Positions 1 through 7,290 of a stretch of 10,113 nt of DNA are shown in pieces. Both the position numbers and the translations under genes were made by a program. The stretch comes from Mariprofundus sp. (GTDB taxonomy: Bacteria > Pseudomonadota > Zetaproteobacteria > Mariprofundales > Mariprofundaceae), in the NCBI GenBank assembly GCA_015485035.1, contig WFUI01000088.1:1-10113 (forward strand), given 5' to 3'. Numbering within the stretch: position 1 is the stretch's first letter; each line of letters starts with the position of its first letter. The notes below the pieces were generated by a model, which did not search any database, was not told where the DNA came from, and worked only from the letters and a program-made list of their open reading frames with translations.

Positions 1-1555
1 CTTTACCAAACGCAGCGAGTCGGAGCACGATCCGTTCGGGGCAGGGCATGCTTCCACCTCGATTTCTGCCGCTTACGGTATGGCATGCGGTCGTGATTTG
101 AGTGGCGAGAATAATCATGTGATTGCAGTCATCGGTGACGGGGCGTTGACCGGAGGTATGGCGTTTGAAGCACTCAATCATGCCGGCGGTAAAGATAATC
201 GTTTGCTGGTTATTCTGAATGACAACGAAATGTCGATAGCCCCGAATGTCGGAGCGATGTCGTCCTATCTGGCCCGTATCATTACCGGCAAGCCGTACAC
301 ACAGGCCAAGGATACTGCCAAACGGATCCTGGAAAAATTGCCCGGTGCTCTGAATGCAGCCAAGCGGGTTGAAGAGCATGTCAAAGGCATGATTACACCC
401 GGTACCCTGTTTGAAGAAATGGGCTTTCGCTATATCGGCCCCATCGATGGCCATGATTTCGAGCATCTGCTGCCGACACTGGCCAATTGCAAGGATCTGG
501 ATGGTCCGATTCTGCTGCACACCATCACCAAAAAGGGGCTGGGATTTTCGCCTGCCGAAGAAGACCCGGAAACCTGGCACGGACTGGGACCCTACAATAT
601 ACAAACCGGAAAGCCGCATAAAAGCGAGGGTAAGCCGCCGAGTTATACCGAGGTGTTTGCGGATACGCTGGCCGATCTGGCGGATGATGATGATCGTATT
701 GTCGCCATTACTGCAGCCATGCCGGGCGGTACCGGCCTGGCCCGTTTTGCCCGTCGCCATCCCGAACGCTGCTTTGATGTCGGCATTGCCGAGCAGCATG
801 CAGTCACCTTTGCAGGCGGTTTGTCCGTGGCAGGGAAGCGTCCTTTTGTAACTATTTATTCCACCTTCATGCAGCGTGCCTATGACCAGATCATTCATGA
901 TATCTGCATTCAGAACCTGCCGGTCACGTTCTGCATGGATCGGGCCGGAATCGTCGGTGCGGATGGTGCCACCCATACCGGCATGTTCGATATCGCTTTT
1001 ATGCGCAGCCTGCCGAATATGACTGTCATGGCTCCGAAAGATGAAGCGGAATTAAAACACATGCTGGCTACCGCACTGAGTATCAATGGCCCGGTGGCCA
1101 TTCGTTATCCGAGGGGTAACGGTTACGGGGTGGAACTCGGCAAGCCTGAAACCCTGCCTGTGGGCCAGTCCGAAGTACTGGAAAACGGCGATGACGGATT
1201 GGTGATTGCTGTCGGCAACCGCGTTCGGGATGCGCTGCAAGCAGTCGAAACGCTACGCAAGGAAGATAGCCGTGCATTTACGCTGCTGAATCTGCGTTTC
1301 ATCAAACCACTGGATGAAACAACCATTCGAAGCCATCTGAAAAGCGATAAGCCATTGGTCGTGATCGAAGAGGGTGTCGCGCAGGGCGGGGTTGGCCAGC
1401 AGATTGCTGTGCTGGCGCTGACAGAGGGCTGGCATGGTCCGTTTATTCATATTGCCATGCCTGATGGCTTTCCGGCGCATGGCACCCAGGCAGAGATCCT
1501 GCGTGATCTGGGGCTGGATGCTGACGGTATTATTGCCCGTTTACGTCATAGCTGA
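1..1555 (+). CDS. dxs: 1-deoxy-D-xylulose-5-phosphate synthase, 5'-truncated by the window edge
   Basis: DXS condenses pyruvate and glyceraldehyde 3-phosphate with thiamine diphosphate (TPP) to make DXP, the first step of the cytoplasmic MEP isoprenoid pathway. The frame is open from base 2, giving 517 visible residues. The family is about 620-640 long, so roughly the first 105 residues lie outside. Visible signatures in order: the GHASTSIS segment with the conserved His codon at 47-49; the TPP/Mg motif GDGALTGG from nt 134 and the following NDNEMSIAPN; DGHDFEHL; the pyrimidine-domain motif VGIAEQHAVTFAGG with the catalytic Glu codon at 791-793; DRAGIVGADGATHTG from nt 938; RYPRGN; and the C-terminal transketolase domain ending GLDADGIIARLRHS. 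An internal ATG at 80 is not the true start, because conserved DXS sequence precedes it. The neighbour tlyA follows on the same strand, an order seen in many bacteria (ispA-dxs-tlyA type clusters), here split by a repeat-bounded insert. No frameshift is seen. Confidence 0.97.
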   Translation, partial: FTKRSESEHDPFGAGHASTSISAAYGMACGRDLSGENNHVIAVIGDGALTGGMAFEALNHAGGKDNRLLVILNDNEMSIAPNVGAMSSYLARIITGKPYTQAKDTAKRILEKLPGALNAAKRVEEHVKGMITPGTLFEEMGFRYIGPIDGHDFEHLLPTLANCKDLDGPILLHTITKKGLGFSPAEEDPETWHGLGPYNIQTGKPHKSEGKPPSYTEVFADTLADLADDDDRIVAITAAMPGGTGLARFARRHPERCFDVGIAEQHAVTFAGGLSVAGKRPFVTIYSTFMQRAYDQIIHDICIQNLPVTFCMDRAGIVGADGATHTGMFDIAFMRSLPNMTVMAPKDEAELKHMLATALSINGPVAIRYPRGNGYGVELGKPETLPVGQSEVLENGDDGLVIAVGNRVRDALQAVETLRKEDSRAFTLLNLRFIKPLDETTIRSHLKSDKPLVVIEEGVAQGGVGQQIAVLALTEGWHGPFIHIAMPDGFPAHGTQAEILRDLGLDADGIIARLRHS

Positions 1556-1561
1556 TCTGCC

Positions 1562-1574
1562 AGGAGCCTGTCGG
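1562..1574 (+). repeat. left terminal inverted repeat of the MITE-like element
   Basis: AGGAGCCTGTCGG pairs perfectly with the copy at 1738-1750. With one mismatch the pairing continues through CTTA to 1579. A chance perfect 13-bp inverted pair placed exactly at the two edges of one intergenic gap is unlikely. Confidence 0.75.
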
Positions 1575-1634
1575 ACTTATGAGAAATCTACTGCGCGGCA
1601 GGGATAACGGCCCAAAGCATCCTGATTTATCGTT

Positions 1635-1652
1635 GCATAGTTACCACTATGC
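1635..1652. repeat. internal perfect hairpin of the MITE-like element
   Basis: GCATAGT (1635-1641), a TACC loop and ACTATGC (1646-1652) form a perfect 7-bp stem with a 4-nt loop near the middle of the insert. No T-tract follows, so it is not an intrinsic terminator. It may be a structural feature of the element. Confidence 0.5.
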
Positions 1653-1737
1653 GCCTCAAAATCATGCTGTTTTTGACTTCATCAGAACTATCGCGCGCCA
1701 TCGGCTCTTGCTCCTGCTCGCTACGATCACCCTAAGC

Positions 1738-1750
1738 CCGACAGGCTCCT
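1738..1750 (-). repeat. right terminal inverted repeat of the MITE-like element
   Basis: CCGACAGGCTCCT is the exact reverse complement of 1562-1574. It ends 12 bp before the TTG start codon of tlyA, so its last base and the following AGG form the only purine-rich stretch placed like a ribosome binding site for that gene. Confidence 0.75.
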
Positions 1751-1762
1751 AGGTTCATTTCT

Positions 1763-2509
1763 TTGGCTAAAGCAAAAATTAAAAAACAGCGGCTCGATCA
1801 GTTGCTGGTTGCGCGTCAGCTGGCTGAATCTGCTGATCAGGCGCAACGCCTGATCATGGCAGGGCTGGTTTATGTTGATGGGCAGAAAGCGGATAAGGCA
1901 GGCATGGCGTTTCGGGAAAATGCTTCGATTGATGTGCGCGAAGTGCTGCGCTATGTCTCGCGGGGCGGCCTGAAACTGGAGCGGGCACTGGAATATTTTC
2001 CCTTTCAGGCCGAAGGGAAAATTTGTCTGGATGTCGGTGCCTCGACCGGCGGTTTTACCGATGTGTTATTACAGAATGGCGCCGAAAAAGTCTATGCTGT
2101 CGATGTCGGTCACGGCCAGCTTCACTACCGGTTGCAACATGATGAACGTGTCATCAATCTGGAAAAAACACATGTCCGAAAATTGACCGCCACTCTGATT
2201 CCGGAGCATGTCGATGCATTGGTGATCGACACCTCGTTTATCTCACTGACCCGGGTGCTGCCTTGTGCATGGCCGTTTGTGAAATCCGGCGGCTGGTGTG
2301 TGGCGCTGATCAAACCGCAATTCGAGGTGGCTGCAAAATATCTGGATCGCGGTGTGGTGCGCGAAGATGCACACCGGCAGGCTGCTATTGATAAAGTGCT
2401 CGCCATGACCCGAGAACTGGATGGTGCCGAAATCATCGGCGTCACCGAATCCCCCATTCATGGCCCCAAAGGCAATGTCGAATACCTGCTGGGTATTTCC
2501 CGGATATGA
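1763..2509 (+). CDS. tlyA: TlyA family 16S/23S rRNA (cytidine-2'-O)-methyltransferase
   Basis: TlyA proteins are SAM-dependent 2'-O-methyltransferases; characterised members modify cytidines of 16S and 23S rRNA, and some were also described as hemolysins. The 248 residues match the family length. An S4 RNA-binding domain covers about 7-65 (RLDQLLVARQ, AGLVYVDG). The linker RYVSRGGLKLERAL is at 63-76. An FtsJ-like Rossmann methyltransferase follows: SAM motif LDVGASTGGFTDVLL (89-103), then VDVGHGQL, DTSFISL, ALIKPQFE and SPIHGPKGNVEYLL. The K-D-K-E tetrad expected for 2'-O-methylation appears as K71, D156, K184 and E240. The start is TTG at 1763. Upstream the frame holds only one other possible rare start, ATT at 1757, before a TAA at 1733-1735, and the next ATG (residue 32) would cut into the S4 domain. 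The ribosome binding site is weak (AGG at 1751-1753, 9 nt spacer). The gene converges on the PAS-HD-GYP gene with 35 bp between stops. Confidence 0.93.
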   Translation: MAKAKIKKQRLDQLLVARQLAESADQAQRLIMAGLVYVDGQKADKAGMAFRENASIDVREVLRYVSRGGLKLERALEYFPFQAEGKICLDVGASTGGFTDVLLQNGAEKVYAVDVGHGQLHYRLQHDERVINLEKTHVRKLTATLIPEHVDALVIDTSFISLTRVLPCAWPFVKSGGWCVALIKPQFEVAAKYLDRGVVREDAHRQAAIDKVLAMTRELDGAEIIGVTESPIHGPKGNVEYLLGISRI

Positions 2510-2524
2510 TCGGGAAGGTTTTGA
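2497..2524 (+). terminator. possible weak intrinsic terminator after tlyA
   Basis: TTCCCG (2497-2502) and CGGGAA (2511-2516) form a 6-bp stem with an 8-nt loop spanning the tlyA stop codon. GG and a short TTTT run follow. The U-run is poor, so efficiency is doubtful. The position between convergent genes is where a terminator is expected. Confidence 0.3.
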
Positions 2525-2544
2525 TTCAAGTGCTTTCGGATCAT

Positions 2545-4731
2545 TTATTCGAAGCTAAAGTTCTTTTTACGACACAGGCTCAGACAGGCATCCACGGCAG
2601 CGGGCTCATACAATTCACCGCGGTGCTTCCTGATCTCCTGCAGAGCGATATCAATTCCCAGACCTGCCCGGTAGGGACGATGGCTGCTGATCGCCTCAAC
2701 CACATCGGCCACAGCCACAATTCTTGCTTCCAGACATATTTCATCCCCCTTAAGCCCCTGTGGGTAGCCGCTGCCATCCAGTCGTTCATGATGCTGGTGA
2801 GCAATGTCAGCAATGGGCCACGGAAATTCAATGTCCTTCAGAATATTGTAGCCGACCTGGCAATGGGTTTTAATGAGGTCAAATTCCGTTTCTGACAGCC
2901 TTGTCGGCTTGCTTAATATCTCAGAGGGCAGATAAATCTTGCCGATATCGTGGATGGTTGCCCCCATTCTCAGGCCATCAACCCGATCTGTATCCAGCCC
3001 CATCTCCTGAGCGATGCAGCGGGCAAGTTGTGCAACGCGCTGTTGGTGACCCGCCGTGTAGGGGTCTCTGGCTTCGACCGCCTTGGAAACAGCGACAATG
3101 GTGCCGACCAGGCTGTCCTTGAGTTTTTTTCGAGCTTCAGCCTGAGCGCTGAGATTGCGGATAAAAGCATGGAAGCTCACACTGTCATCGTTATATGCCG
3201 GAACGATGGATAACTCCACAGGGAAGGTGTATCCGTCGCGGTGCAGGGCATTGGTTTCTATGTGCTGATTAAGCACCGGACCTTCGCCGGATGTCAGGAA
3301 ATGCTTCAGCCCCTTTTCATGCGCTTGTCGCGATTTGGGGGGGATGATGATTTTGGATATGGGCTGGCCAATCGCTTCTTCCCGGCACCAGCCGAAGGTT
3401 TCTTCTGCTTGCGGGTTCCAGTCGGTAATATTTCCATTCGCATCCATGCTGACAAAGGCATCGCGAGCAGTATCAATAATCTGCCTTGTTTGTTTCTGCA
3501 AATGAATCAGTGATTGTTCATTTGTTTTCTGCTCGGTGATATCCAGCAATGAGCCGATTACAGCTGCTTTCCCCTGATAATGTGTGAACGATCCAAAGGC
3601 TTCGATTTCAACAATTTCCCTTTCTCTGGTGATACCTCTGAATGTGTAGTGAGCACTTTTTTCTTCACCTTCGAGACGCTTGCGGATGTTCTCGGTAACC
3701 AGGGCCCTGTCTTCTTCAAAGACCAATTGTGCCGGACCAAGCCGGTCAATAAGCTCTTCCTCGGTGTAACCGAATATTTCTGCGAGCCTGGGGTTGATAT
3801 ATTTGAACACGCCATCCTGAATAATGTAGATGCCCACCAGTGATTCGTTGGCCAAACGGCTGAACTTTTCTTCGGATGCTGCAAGCTCTTCGTAGGCCTG
3901 TTTTTGCTCGGTGATATCGTGCACGGTTCCAATCAGCTGGGTACAGTTTCCCGACGTATCGAAAACAGGGGCAACGCTGACCTCGCCCGTTTTCTTGCCG
4001 GCAGGGTAAACGGAAGTCTCTTCCCACCGAACGGCTTTGCCGATTCGGATCGCTTCCCTGTATTTTCCGAGTACAAGTTTATGGGCTGGTTCTGGGATCA
4101 CTTCCTGAATTGGTTTGCCGACAATCTGGTTTTCCGCCAGACCCGTCGCTTCAAGAAACCGCTGGTTAACCCAGAGGAAGCGGAAAATATCATCAGCCTC
4201 CAGGCCAATGGCGAAAATAATATCGCAGGTATGGGTTTTGATCAGTGAGAGCTGAGTATCTCTGGAGCGCAGCTCTGCCCGGGTCTTCATGTGTTCGGTG
4301 ATATCTTCTATTGCCAGCAGAATAAACTGTGTCTTCTCATGTTCTTTGTAGATTCGCCGGGCATTGAGCAGCATGGTGCGTTGCCCGATTTCCGGAAACT
4401 CGTGCTCAACTTCAAAATCATTAAACACCGTATTTTTCGGGAGCAGCTCTTCAAGCAATTGTTTTAGTGCGGGGATATTCCATTGACCATTCCCCAGATC
4501 ATAAATTCGTTGCCCTTTCGTTTCTTTTTCATCGACATGGAACGAACTGTAAAATGAATGGTTGGCAAATATCACGTGCAGATCCGCATCAAGCACAAGC
4601 ATGGGCTCACGTACTGTTGCGATGATGCTACCGGCATCAATTTGCTGTGAAGGTATATCTCGTTTGGTGAAGAGGCTGAATGCACCGGTTATCGGATATC
4701 GTTCCGGGTGTGTGTGGGGTGGTAAATGCAT
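2545..4731 (-). CDS. multi-PAS HD-GYP protein, probable cyclic-di-GMP phosphodiesterase
   Basis: A 728-residue protein with no signal peptide or membrane segment, so a cytoplasmic sensor-effector. Four PAS domains are visible: about 35-147, of the type with FEVEHEFPEIGQRTMLLNAR, ending IEDITEH; about 160-277, ending VHDITEQ; about 288-402, ending LLDITEQ; and about 412-530 (FVSMDANGNITDWNPQAEET). The HD-GYP domain (about 540-722) keeps its metal and signature residues: GHQQRV (H562), HDIGKIYLP (H594, D595, K598), KTHCQVGYNIL (H623), HQHHERLDGSGYP (H647, H648, GYP intact), ARIVAVADVVEAI (D676) and HRPYR. Known HD-GYP proteins hydrolyse c-di-GMP to pGpG or GMP; activity here is inferred from the intact residues. 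The PAS ligands cannot be read from sequence. The ATG at 4731 is preceded by GGGAG as ribosome binding site. It is transcribed divergently from uppP. Confidence 0.93.
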   Translation of the reverse strand: MHLPPHTHPERYPITGAFSLFTKRDIPSQQIDAGSIIATVREPMLVLDADLHVIFANHSFYSSFHVDEKETKGQRIYDLGNGQWNIPALKQLLEELLPKNTVFNDFEVEHEFPEIGQRTMLLNARRIYKEHEKTQFILLAIEDITEHMKTRAELRSRDTQLSLIKTHTCDIIFAIGLEADDIFRFLWVNQRFLEATGLAENQIVGKPIQEVIPEPAHKLVLGKYREAIRIGKAVRWEETSVYPAGKKTGEVSVAPVFDTSGNCTQLIGTVHDITEQKQAYEELAASEEKFSRLANESLVGIYIIQDGVFKYINPRLAEIFGYTEEELIDRLGPAQLVFEEDRALVTENIRKRLEGEEKSAHYTFRGITREREIVEIEAFGSFTHYQGKAAVIGSLLDITEQKTNEQSLIHLQKQTRQIIDTARDAFVSMDANGNITDWNPQAEETFGWCREEAIGQPISKIIIPPKSRQAHEKGLKHFLTSGEGPVLNQHIETNALHRDGYTFPVELSIVPAYNDDSVSFHAFIRNLSAQAEARKKLKDSLVGTIVAVSKAVEARDPYTAGHQQRVAQLARCIAQEMGLDTDRVDGLRMGATIHDIGKIYLPSEILSKPTRLSETEFDLIKTHCQVGYNILKDIEFPWPIADIAHQHHERLDGSGYPQGLKGDEICLEARIVAVADVVEAISSHRPYRAGLGIDIALQEIRKHRGELYEPAAVDACLSLCRKKNFSFE

Positions 4732-4820
4732 GAAAGCTCCCGTAGTTGTCTATTTCCGTCTTTAGCAAACAACCGGACAACTCTATTTGTTGCTAACAAT
4801 GCAGATACCATTGTTTATAC

Positions 4821-4849
4821 AGTATACTCCTATCACACAATAATTGCAC
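4821..4849 (-). promoter_or_regulatory. candidate promoter of the PAS-HD-GYP gene
   Basis: On the - strand, GTGCAA (4849-4844) and TATACT (4826-4821) are separated by 17 nt. The -10 matches sigma-70 at 5 of 6 positions and the -35 at only 3. The -10 lies in the palindrome TATAC-A-GTATA (4816-4826). It would leave a leader of about 80-85 nt. This is a motif match by eye only. Confidence 0.3.
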
Positions 4850-4892
4850 GGGTTATCTGACCACTGTTTTCCCGGTAAATTGCTGAACGGTG

Positions 4893-4920
4893 CTGAACCG
4901 TTTGCGTTACACAATAGAAT
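4893..4920 (+). promoter_or_regulatory. candidate promoter of uppP-lgt
   Basis: CTGAAC (4893-4898) and TAGAAT (4915-4920) are separated by 16 nt. The -10 matches sigma-70 at 5 of 6 positions and the -35 at 3 of 6. It lies about 90 bp upstream of the uppP start. Weak support. The rest of the 4732-5010 gap shows no gene; short ORFs there have no recognisable features. Confidence 0.28.
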
Positions 4921-5010
4921 CCGGAGCGCATTGTGTTGCCGGCTGTTCACCGTAGAGTGACGCCGCACCTATTGCTGTGAACGGCGCTGGCCGATAAAGG
5001 ATTTTATTTC

Positions 5011-5781
5011 ATGGATATTATTCAGGCGATTATTCTGGGCGTGATCGAGGGCGCTACTGAATTTCTACCCATTTCTTCCACCGGCCATATGATTGTTGCC
5101 AGCCAGTGGCTGGGCTTGCCTCAAACCGAAGGCAACAAAGCCTTTGAAGTGATTATCCAGTTGGCGGCGATTCTGGCGGTGGTGGCCAATTATCGTGACA
5201 GGTTTATCCTCAATGCCATCAATATCGATTTGTGGAAAAAAGTGGTGCTGGCCTTTATTCCGATTGGACTGGTCGGGCTGCTGTTGCACAAACAGATCAA
5301 GGCAATGTTCACGGTTGAGATCGTAGCCATCATGTTCATAGTCGGCGGCCTTGTTTTTCTGGTCATTGAGTATTTTCAAAAACACAGACAACAGCCGGTG
5401 CAGTGCCTTGAAGACATGACGTACCGGCAGGCAGGCTGGATTGGCATTGCCCAGATATTGGCATTGATTCCCGGCACCAGCAGGGCCGGCGCATCCATTG
5501 TCGGAGCATTGCTGGTCGGCTTGAGTCGCAAGGCCAGTGCCGAGTTTTCCTTTCTGCTGGCATTGCCGGTGATGCTGGCAGCCAGCGGTTTTGATCTGTT
5601 GAAGCATTATCAGGATTTCACCGGCGCGAATTTTGCGGTGCTCGCAGCCGGTTTTGTGGTTGCCTTTATTTCGGCCTGGTTGGTGATGCGGTTGTTTATT
5701 CAATTTCTGGAACGCTTTACCTTTGTTGCCTTCGGTGTGTACCGCATCCTGTTTGGAGCGCTGCTATTATGGGTCGTTTAA
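5011..5781 (+). CDS. uppP: undecaprenyl-diphosphatase UppP (BacA family)
   Basis: UppP dephosphorylates undecaprenyl pyrophosphate to undecaprenyl phosphate, recycling the lipid carrier for peptidoglycan and other envelope polymers; higher dosage is known to raise bacitracin tolerance. The 256 residues are slightly shorter than the usual 265-275. The N-terminal motif [15 protein letters not shown] (13-27) carries the conserved glutamates E13 and E17 and H26. The second motif is PGTSRAGAS (154-162) with the conserved R158. [18 protein letters not shown] (176-193) also fits the family. Hydrophobic segments lie near 43-60, 77-93, 102-121, 140-153, 178-196, 206-230 and 237-256, as expected for an inner-membrane protein. 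The second motif reads SRAGAS where SRSGAT is commonest. The start ATG has AAAGGA as a ribosome binding site about 9 nt upstream. lgt follows after 33 bp on the same strand, so co-transcription is likely. Confidence 0.95.
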   Translation: MDIIQAIILGVIEGATEFLPISSTGHMIVASQWLGLPQTEGNKAFEVIIQLAAILAVVANYRDRFILNAINIDLWKKVVLAFIPIGLVGLLLHKQIKAMFTVEIVAIMFIVGGLVFLVIEYFQKHRQQPVQCLEDMTYRQAGWIGIAQILALIPGTSRAGASIVGALLVGLSRKASAEFSFLLALPVMLAASGFDLLKHYQDFTGANFAVLAAGFVVAFISAWLVMRLFIQFLERFTFVAFGVYRILFGALLLWVV

Positions 5782-5814
5782 GATGAAATCAACGGGAATC
5801 GGTTAGGAGAAGCT

Positions 5815-6612
5815 GTGGATACACATTGGGTTTGGTCCGGTATTGATCCGGTCGCATTGCAACTGGGGCCGCTGGCCATCCACTGGTACGGATTGATGTA
5901 TATCGCCGGATTTTTCGGTACCTGGTATCTGGTGCGCCGACAATTGCAGCAGGATGGCATGTGGGAGACAGCGGTTTCCCGGGATGCCTATGAAGGGCTG
6001 TTTACGACGTTGATTCTCGGTGTCGTTATTGGTGGCCGCATTGGTTATGTGCTGTTTTATAATTTTTCATACTATCTGGGGCATCCGCTTGAAATTCTGT
6101 ATGTCTGGCAGGGGGGCATGTCGTTCCATGGTGGTATGATCGGTCCGATTATCGCCGGCTGGTGGTATTGCAGAAAACATGATTTGCCATTTCTCGGTTT
6201 GGCAGATCGCTTTTTCACCGTCGCACCGCTCGGGCTGATGTTCGGTCGCATCGGCAATTTTATCAACGGCGAACTGTGGGGGCGGGTCAGCGATGTGCCA
6301 TGGGCGATTGTGTTCCCGCAAGCCGGCCCCGAGCCACGCCACCCCAGTCAGTTATATGAGATGACACTGGAAGGAATTGTGCTGTTTGCGGTGCTCTGGT
6401 CGCTGCGCAACAAGGCATGGCCAAACGGTGCCAAGGTGGCGGTATTCCTGATTGGTTATGCGATTGCGCGCATCATCTGTGAAAATTTCAGAGAGCCGGA
6501 TGTGCAGCTTGGATTCCTGTTCGGGCCGGTGACCATGGGCATGCTGCTTTCTTCCGCCATGCTGGCTGCCGGGGCTATCTGGCTGTTTCTGTTATTTCGG
6601 AAAAGGGATTAA
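5815..6612 (+). CDS. lgt: phosphatidylglycerol-prolipoprotein diacylglyceryl transferase Lgt
   Basis: Lgt moves the diacylglyceryl group of phosphatidylglycerol to the lipobox cysteine of prolipoproteins, the first step of lipoprotein maturation in the inner membrane. The 265 residues fit the family. Visible motifs: IHWYGLMYIAGF (22-33); SFHGGMIG with the conserved H105; the Lgt signature GRIGNFINGELWGR (144-157), with R145, N148, N151 and E153; RHPSQLYE (175-182); and CENFREPD (222-229) with E223 and R226. Several hydrophobic segments are spread along the protein and the C-terminus is short and basic (FRKRD). The start is GTG at 5815, supported by AGGAG at 5804-5808 and by homology starting right after it. 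It lies 33 bp after uppP, probably in one operon. It ends 6 bp from the convergent outer-membrane protein gene. Confidence 0.97.
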   Translation: MDTHWVWSGIDPVALQLGPLAIHWYGLMYIAGFFGTWYLVRRQLQQDGMWETAVSRDAYEGLFTTLILGVVIGGRIGYVLFYNFSYYLGHPLEILYVWQGGMSFHGGMIGPIIAGWWYCRKHDLPFLGLADRFFTVAPLGLMFGRIGNFINGELWGRVSDVPWAIVFPQAGPEPRHPSQLYEMTLEGIVLFAVLWSLRNKAWPNGAKVAVFLIGYAIARIICENFREPDVQLGFLFGPVTMGMLLSSAMLAAGAIWLFLLFRKRD

Positions 6613-6618
6613 CCCGAA

Positions 6619-7185
6619 TCAAAAGTGATATTTGAGCGCTGCAGTGAAGGAGTTGGCCTCCAGACCTTTGTAATTGGTATTGATCGTCGCTGCTGTATTG
6701 TCCGGTTTGCCCAGCATATGCGTGAATTCAGCATCGACTGAATAGTCATCACTCAGCTGATAGTTGAACCCTGCGCCATAGGCATAACTGATCCGGTTTT
6801 TGCTCTGTTTCGCTTTACCGGGGGCCTGATAGGTGCCGTGAACCACCGCAAAACCGGCCAGTCCATAGACAATAAAGTCCGAAGCGATGGCAATTTGTGG
6901 TTTCAGATAATGTGCTACAAAGTCCATGCGCTGCTTCGGTTGAGCGATAAGCGCATCACCATCACCGCTGCTGGCTGTAGAGCCGAGACGAATCTCCGCA
7001 CTGAAGTATTCATTGAAATGATGGCCGAGAATGGCATAGCCGCCAAATACGGTGTCGCTGTTGACGCCATTGCTCAGGTTGAATGCGCCGATTCCTGCAC
7101 CGATATAATGCTCTCCGGCAGCGAGCGCCGGATTGGCAAACCCCAAGGCCAATAGTGTGGTAAGTGTTTTGATCCATGTGCGCAT
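6619..7185 (-). CDS. small outer-membrane beta-barrel protein (OmpA/OmpW-like fold)
   Basis: 188 residues with a clear Sec signal peptide: MRTWIK, a hydrophobic stretch, and a signal-peptidase I site NPALA-AGEH, cleaved after about residue 22. The mature part alternates polar and hydrophobic residues with many Gly and Tyr, for example YIGAGIGAFNLS, VFGGYAILGHHF, VYGLAGFAVVHG and ISYAYGAGFNYQL. It ends in Phe (AALKYHF), the usual outer-membrane insertion signal. About eight strands are likely, as in the OMP_b-brl group of 8-stranded barrels. The function is unknown; such proteins range from porins to adhesins and surface antigens. GGAG lies about 8 nt before the ATG at 7185. The gene follows the sensor kinase on the same strand after 105 bp, so it has its own signals or lies at the end of that transcript. 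Assignment as an outer-membrane protein is firm; the subfamily is not. Confidence 0.85.
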   Translation of the reverse strand: MRTWIKTLTTLLALGFANPALAAGEHYIGAGIGAFNLSNGVNSDTVFGGYAILGHHFNEYFSAEIRLGSTASSGDGDALIAQPKQRMDFVAHYLKPQIAIASDFIVYGLAGFAVVHGTYQAPGKAKQSKNRISYAYGAGFNYQLSDDYSVDAEFTHMLGKPDNTAATINTNYKGLEANSFTAALKYHF

Positions 7186-7231
7186 ATCTGTACTCCAGTG
7201 GTTGATGGCGCGGCATGATAGCCATGCACAG

Positions 7232-7248
7232 CCGGGAAGAAAGCCCGG
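7232..7248. other. short GC hairpin in the kinase-OMP gap
   Basis: CCGGG (7232-7236) and CCCGG (7244-7248) can form a 5-bp GC stem with a 7-nt loop, and GCATG/CATGC (7213-7227) a second one. Neither is followed by a T-tract on the - strand, so they are not convincing intrinsic terminators for the kinase gene. Rho-dependent ending, read-through or 5' leader structure of the OMP mRNA are all possible. Confidence 0.25.
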
Positions 7249-7290
7249 ACAGCAAGTGGCTGTGAGTTTGGTTGTAAACTTAATCGGTGC

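Larger units (their letters stand above)
1562..1750. mobile_element. MITE-like element with 13-bp perfect terminal inverted repeats
   Basis: The 189-bp segment starts with AGGAGCCTGTCGG (1562-1574) and ends with its exact reverse complement CCGACAGGCTCCT (1738-1750). The match extends to 18 bp with one mismatch (1562-1579 against 1733-1750). The interior has no credible ORF but holds a perfect 7-bp hairpin. It fills almost the whole dxs-tlyA gap, starting 6 bp after the dxs stop and ending 12 bp before the tlyA start. Short length, no coding capacity and terminal inverted repeats are what a non-autonomous transposable element shows. No target-site duplication is visible: the flanks ATCTGCC and AGGTTCA differ. 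It is therefore either old, of a family without duplication, or a dispersed repeat or RNA fold of another kind. The ends could also pair in RNA and affect termination after dxs. The family is not recognised with certainty. Confidence 0.6.

Noticed and set aside
4811..4835. Possible LexA (SOS) box around the TACTGTATAAAC sequence on the - strand
   Set aside because: The left CTGTAT half is present, but the required CAG half at the right spacing is absent.
4783..4968. Small - strand frame of 61 codons with several Cys in the uppP/PAS-HD-GYP gap
   Set aside because: No clear ribosome binding site, no recognisable motif, and it occupies the region where promoters of both divergent genes must lie.
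5065..5703. Long 212-codon antisense frame inside uppP
   Set aside because: It lies opposite a well-supported membrane enzyme gene and its Gln/His/Asn-rich translation is typical of an antisense shadow.
6595..6622. Possible bidirectional terminator between lgt and the OMP gene (GGG-ATTAA-CCC and TTCGG/CCGAA)
   Set aside because: The two stems are short and mutually exclusive, and neither has a good T-tract on either strand.
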